Source: Oscillospiraceae bacterium (GTDB taxonomy: Bacteria > Bacillota > Clostridia > Oscillospirales > SIG627). From it: a stretch of 64,000 nucleotides of DNA. Where the stretch lies: assembly GCA_015065085.1 (NCBI GenBank), contig SVQW01000003.1, positions 101,637-165,636 of the forward strand. Direction: 5' to 3'. Positions 17,634 through 25,693 of this stretch are shown piece after piece; the first letter of the stretch is position 1, and every line of letters starts with the position of its first letter. The notes below the pieces were generated by a model, which saw only the letters and a program-made list of their open reading frames with translations, had not been told where the DNA came from and searched no databases. A program made the translations under genes and the position numbers.

Positions 17634-19766
17634 TCAAAGCTCTATCAAGCTTACATCCTTGCCGTATTCCTTCACCGTGCCGTCGGGAAGAATAACCTTT
17701 TTATCCACATTTAAGGGAGCCTTTACATTCAGCTTAAATCCGTCGGTATTTTCCCATGAAACTTCAACACCGCCGAATCTGGTAGACACAACGCCCTTAG
17801 CGTAGGTAAGATGTGCCGTCACGGGCTTAATGACTATAACTTTCTCAAAGCCGGTTTTTACCCCGAGAATATTTGAAGCAAGTTCGTTAAGGGGAGCACT
17901 GCTCCAGCCATGGCATTCGCTTCTTGGGTTATCGGGGTTTTCGCACCACGTTGTACAGTGCATATCCAGCATTTTTTTCCAACCGTCAAGATTATCGAAA
18001 ATTCTTTTTTCCATTCCGCATTTTTCCAATGCGCGGAAGAAATAGTAATTCATGCTGAATGATGATTTTCTCAGCTCGGAGCTATGTATTTTTTCCATGA
18101 TTTCCACAGCGTCCTGTCCCTTTTCCAGCTCGGAAATAACCGACCACATAACAGTATGCATGCTGTATTCATCTTTATCGGAGGAATCACGGTACAAGCC
18201 CTTTTGCGCATCAAAGCAGTGCTTCTTTATCGCCTCGGCAAGCTTTGCATACTTTTCTCTGTATTCTGCACCCAAAAAAGGTCTGCCGCTCTTTTCCGCA
18301 ATATCGGCAGCGCAGAGAAGAGCATAGGCAAAATACATATTGTATACGGTTATGGGCTTACCCGCATTAATGTTCAGAGTACCTATATACCATCCGGGAA
18401 CCCAATCCACAAAGTCCCAGTATCTTGATTTGGAAATAAGTCCATCCTCGGACAGATTTTCGTAAAAATACTGAAGTATATTATCTACATTATTGAGAAA
18501 CTTTCTTGCAAAAACAATATCAGCCGAGTATTCAAGATAATCGTGCAGCATAAATATCCAGAAAAACGAAAATCCCGGTATAACCTGCGTCAGCACAGAC
18601 GGATAGTTGGCTCGAAGAAGTCCGTTCGGCAGTTGAGAAACAGCAAATTCTTCTATGGCTTTTCTGATTATTCTGTCATCGTCGGTCATCTTCTGAAGAA
18701 CCGCACTTTCGATGGCAGAATCCATATCATACTGCTGCTGTTCGTAATAAGGACAATCATAAAAGGTTTCGTGAGTACAGCAAAGCATTGTGTTTATACT
18801 CACTTCGTACATTTTATTGAAGTACTCATCCGAGCACTCAAAGCTGCCTTTTTGCTCAATGGGGTAGTTCCAACGCATTGCCTTTACGGATTTAAGCACC
18901 GCGGCTATATTTTCACTCTCGATTCGTATATATCGGAAAGTTCTGAACCAGAAAGGTTCGTACACATACGCTCTGTCTGTTTCAACAGTATCCCAAAAAC
19001 CTTTTATATCCCCTTCGTCCGCTCCGTCTCGCATGAATTTACCGTTTTCGGTAATGTAGCATTCGGCATATATTATTTTAGCGGACACCTTATCTGCGAA
19101 ATCAAAGCTTACTTTTGCAGTCATATTCATTCCCGCATCCAGCTCCACGAAATCTTCTCCGGATTTTATAACCTTAAGTTCCATGGCTTTCTGAGGAAAA
19201 ATCATGGGAATGGGGCGCGGCGTCAGTGTGGGATCTCTGAGTGTTCCGCAAGGATATGTTTCAAGTCCAAATTCATAATCATATCCGCCGTGCTCTTCGA
19301 TTTCAATCGGCTCAAAGTCTTTTGAAAGATCTATATCCTCAACGGGAGCGATACTCTTCCATTCCGCGCATCTGATACCAATCTGATTGTTCTTAACGCA
19401 TGTCCAGCCCGAATCGCTGACTATGGTGTTAGTAGGAGATTTTGCTTCAAAATTGATCTCCGGCTGATTCGTCTTGAAAACAGTAGAAAGGCAACGTTTC
19501 ATAGTTATATGCATAACTATTATCTTGATTTCGTTTTCGCCCGCCTTAAGCTCGTCCGTTTCAACAGTATCGTAATATTTTACGTGCTCATGGCCCTTGC
19601 AGGGGCCCTCACAGATATATTTGCCGTTTATCTTGAGGAGATATCTTTCGGAAGTATAAATATTTATTCTGTACTTTTCCTGCTTTTCAAGCGTTACGTT
19701 TTTTGTGAATTCGTACATTCCCTCGGGAACGAAGTCATTCTTGATTCTTACAAACCTTACTCTCAT
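17634..19766 (-). CDS. Glycoside hydrolase family 78 (alpha-L-rhamnosidase-like)
   Basis: Start ATG at 19766 is chosen because GGAGG lies six bases upstream; an ATG at 19784 precedes that site. The 710-residue protein has N-terminal beta domains (YTSERYLLKINGKYICEGPC), then the (alpha/alpha)6 barrel with CTHETFYDCPYYEQQQYDMD (typical of GH78: D/E-rich catalytic loop), WDFVDWVPG, and CHGWSSAPLNEL near residue 640. The C-terminal beta domain includes GGVEVSWENTDGF. There is no signal peptide, so rhamnosides would be cleaved in the cytoplasm. It has its own promoter with possible operators upstream. Confidence 0.88.
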   Translation of the reverse strand: MRVRFVRIKNDFVPEGMYEFTKNVTLEKQEKYRINIYTSERYLLKINGKYICEGPCKGHEHVKYYDTVETDELKAGENEIKIIVMHITMKRCLSTVFKTNQPEINFEAKSPTNTIVSDSGWTCVKNNQIGIRCAEWKSIAPVEDIDLSKDFEPIEIEEHGGYDYEFGLETYPCGTLRDPTLTPRPIPMIFPQKAMELKVIKSGEDFVELDAGMNMTAKVSFDFADKVSAKIIYAECYITENGKFMRDGADEGDIKGFWDTVETDRAYVYEPFWFRTFRYIRIESENIAAVLKSVKAMRWNYPIEQKGSFECSDEYFNKMYEVSINTMLCCTHETFYDCPYYEQQQYDMDSAIESAVLQKMTDDDRIIRKAIEEFAVSQLPNGLLRANYPSVLTQVIPGFSFFWIFMLHDYLEYSADIVFARKFLNNVDNILQYFYENLSEDGLISKSRYWDFVDWVPGWYIGTLNINAGKPITVYNMYFAYALLCAADIAEKSGRPFLGAEYREKYAKLAEAIKKHCFDAQKGLYRDSSDKDEYSMHTVMWSVISELEKGQDAVEIMEKIHSSELRKSSFSMNYYFFRALEKCGMEKRIFDNLDGWKKMLDMHCTTWCENPDNPRSECHGWSSAPLNELASNILGVKTGFEKVIVIKPVTAHLTYAKGVVSTRFGGVEVSWENTDGFKLNVKAPLNVDKKVILPDGTVKEYGKDVSLIEL

Positions 19767-19822
19767 TTTTTCCTCCGTATTCAAATATTATAATGTCACA
19801 CACAACAATCTTTATTGAAACC

Positions 19823-19851
19823 ATTATACGATAAGAAAAATGAAAAATCAA
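19823..19851 (-). promoter_or_regulatory. Promoter of the GH78 gene
   Basis: On the minus strand TTGATT (19851-19846), a 17-bp spacer and TATAAT (19828-19823) lie 57 bp upstream of the start codon. Confidence 0.75.
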
Positions 19852-19893
19852 CTACTTTTAGGGAAAAATCAGCATAATTAGCTATTTTTTTGA

Positions 19894-19943
19894 TACGAAT
19901 GTACGATATTGTCATATTCGCAATGTAATATTTTACATTCGTA
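19894..19943. promoter_or_regulatory. Nested inverted repeats upstream of the GH78 promoter
   Basis: TACGAATGTA (19894-19903) and its exact reverse complement TACATTCGTA (19934-19943) enclose 30 bp. A second palindrome AATGTAA-TATT-TTACATT (19922-19939) overlaps the right arm. This is a likely binding site for a sugar-responsive activator upstream of the -35 box. Confidence 0.4.
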
Positions 19944-19960
19944 ATGTTAAATATGTCATA

Positions 19961-21673
19961 TTATTTCTTTTCCGTTGCATGGTAAAGTCCGGCGTATACT
20001 CCGCCATTTTTCAAAAGCTCTTCATGCGTGCCGATTTCTGTTATCTCTCCGCCCGATATTACCGCTATTTCATCCGCACCGCGGATGGTAGAAAGGCGGT
20101 GTGCAACAACAAGTGTGGTTCTTCCTTTGCACAATTCGTCCAACGACTGCTGTATAAGTATTTCGGTGGCATTATCCAGCGCACTTGTAGCTTCGTCCAA
20201 AATGAGAATGGGCGGATTTTTGAGGAACACTCTGGCAATACTGAGCCTCTGCTTTTGTCCGCCCGACAGCTTTACGCCTCTTTCGCCTATCTGAGTTTCG
20301 TACCCCTCGGGCAGACTCATTATGTATTCGTGAATATTGGCTCTCTTTGCCGCTTCCATCACATCTTGCTCACTTGCATCCGGTCTGCCGTAAAGTATGT
20401 TTTCGCGAATGGAGGCATTAAAAAGATAGATATCCTGCTGAACTATACCTATATTGCGACGCAGTGACTCACGGGTTATATCCCGTGTTTCCTTACCGTC
20501 GATATAAATGTTGCCCTCGGCAATGTCATAAAAACGCGGTATAAGATGGCATATGGTGGTTTTGCCGCCGCCGCTGGGACCTACCAATGCAAGTGTCTTG
20601 CCCTTGGGAATATCAAGTGTCACGTTTTTAAGAACATTTTCGCTGTCATTATAGCCATAAGAAACATTTTCAAATCTTATGTGACCCTCTGCCTTGGCGA
20701 TATCCACTGCATTTTCTCTGTCCTCTTCGGGCTTTGCGTCTATTATCTCCAAAAACCTTTCAAAGCCCGTAACACCGTCCTGATACTGCTCCATAAAGCC
20801 GATAAGCGTAGTCACGGGGCCTATAAACAGATTGACCGATACTATGAATGTGGAATAATCCGCAAAATCTATGCGTCCGCTGTAAAGAAATAAACCGCCT
20901 GCAATAAGTATCACCACATTGAACACATTGGTTATAAATGAAGTGCCGGAATGGAACTGTCCCATAGCGCTGTACGCCTTACTGCGCGCAGTTACAAATT
21001 CGTCATTACCCTGCTCAAATTTTTCCTCTTCTTTTGCGGAGTTGGTAAAGGCTTTCGTAACACGTATTCCCGAAATACTGCTTTCCAGCGCCGCATTTAT
21101 GGTAGCAACCGCCTTACGGCTTTCGGTAAAGGCATTGCGCATTTTTTTACGCAGAAGCATGGAGATGCCCAGCAGAAAAGGAACGCAGGCAAAGATAATA
21201 AGTGTCAGGTAAACATCAATGGTAATAAGATAGCAAAATGAAATTATAACCGTAAGCGAAGAAATTATAAGGTTTTCCGGGCCATGGTGCGCCAATTCAC
21301 TTATATTCATAAGATCGTTGGTCATACGGCTCATTATTTTTCCCGTTTCGTTGTCGTCATAATAGCTGTACGGAAGCTTTTGCAAATGCGTGAACATGTC
21401 GGTACGCATCTGCGCCTGCATTTTAACACCCATAACATGACCGTAGTACTGTATGAAATAATCAAGCAGCATTCTGATAATGTACAGCATCAGCACTGCA
21501 ACACCCGCCACAACAATCATAATATAATTGCGATTGGGGATAAGGTCATTGAGCATTCTTCTTGTAACAATGGGGTAAACAACACCGATGAGTGCCACAA
21601 GCAATGCCGCACACATATCCATTATAAAAAGCTTTTTGTGCGGTTTATAATAGCTTATAAATCTTTTCAACAT
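19961..21673 (-). CDS. ABC exporter half-transporter (fused membrane and ATPase domains)
   Basis: A 570-residue type IV ABC transporter: six predicted membrane helices in the first ~300 residues (for example LFIMDMCAALLVALIGVVYP) and a C-terminal nucleotide-binding domain with Walker A GPSGGGKTT (~370), Q-loop, signature LSGGQKQR (~473) and Walker B ILILDEATSALD (~497). It should work as a homodimer, or pair with another half-transporter; no partner is adjacent. The substrate is unknown; similar proteins export lipids, drugs or peptides. It is divergent from the hydrolase-cysDN operon and lies upstream of GH78 but has a separate promoter region (TATAAT at 21709-21704). Confidence 0.9.
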   Translation of the reverse strand: MLKRFISYYKPHKKLFIMDMCAALLVALIGVVYPIVTRRMLNDLIPNRNYIMIVVAGVAVLMLYIIRMLLDYFIQYYGHVMGVKMQAQMRTDMFTHLQKLPYSYYDDNETGKIMSRMTNDLMNISELAHHGPENLIISSLTVIISFCYLITIDVYLTLIIFACVPFLLGISMLLRKKMRNAFTESRKAVATINAALESSISGIRVTKAFTNSAKEEEKFEQGNDEFVTARSKAYSAMGQFHSGTSFITNVFNVVILIAGGLFLYSGRIDFADYSTFIVSVNLFIGPVTTLIGFMEQYQDGVTGFERFLEIIDAKPEEDRENAVDIAKAEGHIRFENVSYGYNDSENVLKNVTLDIPKGKTLALVGPSGGGKTTICHLIPRFYDIAEGNIYIDGKETRDITRESLRRNIGIVQQDIYLFNASIRENILYGRPDASEQDVMEAAKRANIHEYIMSLPEGYETQIGERGVKLSGGQKQRLSIARVFLKNPPILILDEATSALDNATEILIQQSLDELCKGRTTLVVAHRLSTIRGADEIAVISGGEITEIGTHEELLKNGGVYAGLYHATEKK

Positions 21674-21845
21674 ATCTTTCTCCTATTGTGTATTTATTTG
21701 TAAATTATACGATGGTTTTATGAACTGAAAAAGAATTTTTTATACCTCATAAAAAAAATTATTTTCTCATTACAACGTAAAATATGAATAATTTTCACGC
21801 ACTTGTGTATAAGCGATTTTTTCCGAAAAAAGTTTTTCCAAAACA

Positions 21846-21874
21846 TTGAATTATTTTTCAAAGTCTGTTATAAT
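21846..21874 (+). promoter_or_regulatory. Promoter of the hydrolase-cysD-cysNC operon
   Basis: TTGAAT (21846-21851), a 17-bp spacer and a perfect TATAAT (21869-21874). Confidence 0.8.
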
Positions 21875-21915
21875 ATGCGTAAGATATATAGAGCATATAG
21901 GAAGGAATGATAATT

Positions 21916-22932
21916 GTGAACAGTTATCTTGACAAATTCGAAGACAAGGTCCGCCTTTCAAAGCAGAATAACAATACCCGCAATCAGACTTCGCCTTACT
22001 GCGATTTTATTTATTATTCTTCTACCCGTACACCGGGAATTACACTTGCCATGCGCATTTTAAAGCCCGAAAAGCCTTCGTACATACTCGCAGGCACCCA
22101 CGGCTGGCACATGAGTATTCCCGCTTTCGAGCACATGGACAAACCGCAGAGCAAATATCTTACCGTCGAAGTGGATATGCGAGGCAGAGCCTTTTCCGAA
22201 GGTGAGCAGGACTGCAACGGCTGGGAGCTTTACGACGTTATTGATGCCATAGAATATGTTAAAAAGCATTATGCTGAATATATAACAGACCCCGAAACAG
22301 TCTATTTTGAAGCAGGAAGCGGTGGCGGCGGAAACGCTCTTGCCATTGCCGGCAAATTTCCCGATTACTTTGCCGCAGTAACCGCCATGTGCGGAATGTC
22401 GGACTACGGTACGTGGTACAAAAATGACCAAGTCGGAGAATTCCGCGATGAAATGGACGTGTGGATCAGCAAAAATCCCACCGACGAAATGTTCGCTTCC
22501 AGAAGCGGTATTGCAACTTTAAAAAACCTTTTCACCCATATGACGCTTGTACACGGTGCAAATGATATCCGCGTACCTGCTTATCATTCCCGAAATTATG
22601 TAAAGCGTGCCGAGGAGCTGGGCAAAAAAGAACTGGTACGTTATCTTGAATTTGAAACCGTTGGCGGAAGAGATCACTGGGATAACATGACACCCGAGCA
22701 GTTAAAGCAAATGGAAGCCTTTTGCGAATCAGACCGCGAGGCTAACCGCAAACCGACTGAAATTCCGCAAAAAGGAACTCTGGTTGTGGCAGGCTATTTA
22801 TTCACCAAGCATTTTTCAGTGGTAATGAACGATATAAACCGCGTAACAACGGTGGATTATGACCTTGAAAAAGGCATTTTCAATGTAAACGCAGACAGTG
22901 ACAGCTATACTCTGAGCGTATATAAAAACTAA
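21916..22932 (+). CDS. S9-like alpha/beta hydrolase with an altered nucleophile elbow
   Basis: GTG at 21916 is preferred to ATG at 21907, because GGAAGG ends only one base before the ATG but is well spaced for the GTG; this gives 338 residues. The protein resembles acetyl-xylan-esterase/prolyl-oligopeptidase hydrolases: [11 protein letters not shown] (oxyanion region), [38 protein letters not shown] (nucleophile elbow), [10 protein letters not shown] (acid Asp) and GRDHWDNM (His). In the usual GxSxGG alignment the serine sits one place early and a glycine takes its position, so activity is uncertain. It is the first gene of an operon with cysD and cysNC (10-bp gap), suggesting a link to sulfated or sulfur-containing substrates. 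Confidence 0.65.
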   Translation: MNSYLDKFEDKVRLSKQNNNTRNQTSPYCDFIYYSSTRTPGITLAMRILKPEKPSYILAGTHGWHMSIPAFEHMDKPQSKYLTVEVDMRGRAFSEGEQDCNGWELYDVIDAIEYVKKHYAEYITDPETVYFEAGSGGGGNALAIAGKFPDYFAAVTAMCGMSDYGTWYKNDQVGEFRDEMDVWISKNPTDEMFASRSGIATLKNLFTHMTLVHGANDIRVPAYHSRNYVKRAEELGKKELVRYLEFETVGGRDHWDNMTPEQLKQMEAFCESDREANRKPTEIPQKGTLVVAGYLFTKHFSVVMNDINRVTTVDYDLEKGIFNVNADSDSYTLSVYKN

Positions 22933-22942
22933 GGAGACTAAC

Positions 22943-23824
22943 ATGGATCATCTTGACAGGCTTGAAAGCCGCAGTATTCATATTCTGCGGGAAGCATACG
23001 CATCTTTCAAAAACATGTGTATGCTGTGGTCGATAGGAAAGGACAGCACCGTTCTTCTGTGCCTTGCCCGAAAAGCATTTTTCGGTCATGTTCCCTTTCC
23101 GCTTGTTCATATTGACACTCACTACAAGATACCCGAAATGATAGAGTACCGTGACAGACTTGCCAGAGAGTGGCATCTTGACATGGTGTACGGCGAAAAC
23201 ACAAAAGCGCTTGAGGAAAAAAGCACTTTTCCCGACGGCAACGTAAGCCGTATTGAGTGCTGCCGCAATCTGAAAACAGATGCCCTCAAGCACACTCTCA
23301 GCGGAGAATGGCCGCGTTACCGCATGAATCACGATACCAAGATGTACGAGCGTGACACTAACACCGAGCCGTACACCGGCGTCATCGTAGGTGTTCGTGC
23401 AGACGAGGAAGGAAGCCGTTCCAAGGAAAGGTATTTTTCTCCCAGAGACAAGAACAACGACTGGGATATCGGCGACCAGCCACCGGAATTCTGGGGACAG
23501 TACAAAACAGATTTTGCCCCCGGAACACACATACGGATACACCCCCTCCTGGACTGGACGGAATTGGACGTATGGGAATACATACGACGAGAGAACGTTC
23601 CTGTTGTATCTCTTTATTTCGACCAGGGCGATGGCAAGCGTTACCGTTCTCTGGGATGCTGGCCCTGCACAATGCCGGTGGATTCGGATGCAAAGAATCT
23701 TGACGATATTATAGAAGAACTCAAAAGCGGAAAATTTGCTAATATTGCCGAACGTTCCGGACGTGCTCAGGACAAAGAAGACGGCGGCGGATTGGAGGAG
23801 CTGAGAAAAGATGGCTACATGTAA
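22943..23824 (+). CDS. cysD: Sulfate adenylyltransferase small subunit
   Basis: The 293-residue length is normal for CysD. The PP-loop is [17 protein letters not shown] (~29-45; S-x-GKDS), followed by [29 protein letters not shown] and [14 protein letters not shown], all typical of the family. CysD adenylates sulfate to APS, driven by the GTPase partner CysN. AAGGAG precedes the ATG. The gene overlaps cysNC by 14 bp, consistent with translational coupling and a stoichiometric complex. Confidence 0.95.
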   Translation: MDHLDRLESRSIHILREAYASFKNMCMLWSIGKDSTVLLCLARKAFFGHVPFPLVHIDTHYKIPEMIEYRDRLAREWHLDMVYGENTKALEEKSTFPDGNVSRIECCRNLKTDALKHTLSGEWPRYRMNHDTKMYERDTNTEPYTGVIVGVRADEEGSRSKERYFSPRDKNNDWDIGDQPPEFWGQYKTDFAPGTHIRIHPLLDWTELDVWEYIRRENVPVVSLYFDQGDGKRYRSLGCWPCTMPVDSDAKNLDDIIEELKSGKFANIAERSGRAQDKEDGGGLEELRKDGYM

Positions 23825-25640
23825 TAACGAACGTGAAAACCACATGAACATTGTCATTGTGGGGCATGTTGACCACGGCAAAAGTACTGTTATCGGCAGA
23901 CTTCTTGCGGATACTCATTCTCTGCCGGAGGGAAAGCTGGAGCAGATACAGGAAATGTGCCGCAGAACCTCCAAGCCATTTGAATACGCCTTTTTGCTTG
24001 ATGCTCTCAAGGACGAACGTTCTCAGGGCATAACCATTGACACAGCCAGGAGTTTCTTTAAAACAGACAAAAGAAAGTATATCATCATCGATGCTCCCGG
24101 TCACATAGAGTTTCTTAAAAACATGATAACCGGCGCCTCCCGCGCAGAAGCGGCTTTGCTTGTTATTGACGCGCACGAGGGTATAAAGGAAAACTCCAGA
24201 CGTCACGGATATATGCTGTCCATGCTGGGCATAAGACAAGTTGCAATACTTGTAAACAAAATGGACCTTGTAAATTATGACAAGACCGTTTACGACAGTG
24301 TGGTAAATGAATACTCTGAGTTTTTGCGGAAAATTAATATCACTCCCTCCTGCTTTATTCCCATAAGTGCCATGAAGGGAGACAATATAGCTTCAAATTC
24401 CTCAAATATGCCGTGGAGTAACCACACCGTGCTTGAAGCGCTGGACGAATTTACTCAGGCAGGTGAAACAGATGACCTTCCTTTCCGTATGCCGGTACAG
24501 GATGTATACAAATTCACCTCTTCGGGCGATGACCGCCGTATTATAGCAGGTATGATAGAAACAGGCAAGCTCAAAAACGGCGACAGTGTGGTATTCTATC
24601 CCTCCGGTAAAAAGACCACCGTGAAGCGCCTTGAAGCCTTCAATGCACCTCTTCCCGACGAGGTAAGTGCCGGAATGTCGGCAGGCTTCACAATAAATGA
24701 GCAGATATACGCGAAACGCGGTGAGCTGTGTGCCATTGCAGGTCAGCCTGCGCCACAGGTAAGCACCAAAATCAAAGCAAGTATTTTCTGGCTTGGCAAA
24801 GAAAGCATGGAAAAGCACAAGATTTACCATGTTAAAATCGGAACGGCAAAGGTGGAGGCGCGTCTTGAAACCATTGTGAATGTACTTGATGCCTCTAATC
24901 TTTCCACCAACAAAAAGGAAACTATCGACCGCCACGAGGTTGCCGACTGCATTATTTCCTTTGAAAAGCCGGTCGCCTTTGACCTGGCACAGGACATGCC
25001 CACAACAAGCCGTTTTGTTATTGTGGATAAGTACGAAATCGCCGGTGGCGGCATCATCACCGACGTTGTGGATGATGAGCACTCCGACAGCCGTAAAAAA
25101 ATTCTTCTGCGCAACTACAAATGGGAGCAAAGCCATATTTCCATGGCGCGCCGAGCAGAAAAATACAACCAGAAGCCTCACCTTGTTCTTATTACAGGTC
25201 AGGCGGCAGTAGGCAAAAAGGACATTGCCAAGGCACTGGAGGCAAAACTGTTTGATGACGGACGCATTGTTTACTATCTTGGCATCGGCAGTGTACTTTA
25301 CGGCATAGGACAGGACCTCAAGGTGAAAAACGGAGAGGTTCAGAAATCCGAAATTGGCGATCGTGACGAACATATACGCCGACTTGGCGAAGTAGCAAAC
25401 ATTCTTCTGGATGCAGGCGCAATACTGGTTGCAACGGCGGGCGGACTCACCCAAAGCGACCTTGAACTGTTAAAGCTGGCTGTCAGCGAGGACAGCATCA
25501 CCACGGTATGGATAGGTGACAATAAGGACACCGACGTTTCAATCGACATGCTCATTTCGGAAAACGAACCCAAAGAAAGTGCCGCGCTCCAAATAAAGAG
25601 CAAATTACAGAATAAGGGTATAATTTTTAAACCTTGGTAA
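23811..25640 (+). CDS. cysN: Sulfate adenylyltransferase large subunit fused to an APS-kinase-like domain
   Basis: The 609-residue protein is a CysNC-type fusion. The N-terminal GTPase has G1 GHVDHGKST (~18-26), [13 protein letters not shown]3 DAPGH and G4 NKMD, then EF-Tu-like barrels to ~450. The C-terminal ~160 residues resemble APS kinase: [41 protein letters not shown] and [15 protein letters not shown]. The kinase P-loop has Lys in place of the usual Ser/Thr after GK, so kinase activity is doubtful. It would provide GTP-driven APS synthesis with CysD. No cysH, cysC or sulfotransferase is visible nearby. Confidence 0.9.
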   Translation: MATCNNERENHMNIVIVGHVDHGKSTVIGRLLADTHSLPEGKLEQIQEMCRRTSKPFEYAFLLDALKDERSQGITIDTARSFFKTDKRKYIIIDAPGHIEFLKNMITGASRAEAALLVIDAHEGIKENSRRHGYMLSMLGIRQVAILVNKMDLVNYDKTVYDSVVNEYSEFLRKINITPSCFIPISAMKGDNIASNSSNMPWSNHTVLEALDEFTQAGETDDLPFRMPVQDVYKFTSSGDDRRIIAGMIETGKLKNGDSVVFYPSGKKTTVKRLEAFNAPLPDEVSAGMSAGFTINEQIYAKRGELCAIAGQPAPQVSTKIKASIFWLGKESMEKHKIYHVKIGTAKVEARLETIVNVLDASNLSTNKKETIDRHEVADCIISFEKPVAFDLAQDMPTTSRFVIVDKYEIAGGGIITDVVDDEHSDSRKKILLRNYKWEQSHISMARRAEKYNQKPHLVLITGQAAVGKKDIAKALEAKLFDDGRIVYYLGIGSVLYGIGQDLKVKNGEVQKSEIGDRDEHIRRLGEVANILLDAGAILVATAGGLTQSDLELLKLAVSEDSITTVWIGDNKDTDVSIDMLISENEPKESAALQIKSKLQNKGIIFKPW

Positions 25641-25654
25641 AGCAGATATAAAAA

Positions 25655-25687
25655 AAGCCGTAAGAAGTTAAAACCTTCTTACGGCTT
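25655..25687. terminator. Bidirectional terminator between cysNC and polA
   Basis: The 13-bp perfect stem AAGCCGTAAGAAG (25655-25667) pairs with 25675-25687 around a 7-base loop, between convergent genes, with an A run upstream and T-rich sequence downstream. Confidence 0.9.
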
Positions 25688-25693
25688 ATTCTT

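Noticed and set aside
24402..25454. A 350-residue minus-strand frame
   Set aside because: It is antisense to cysNC, which has clear GTPase motifs.
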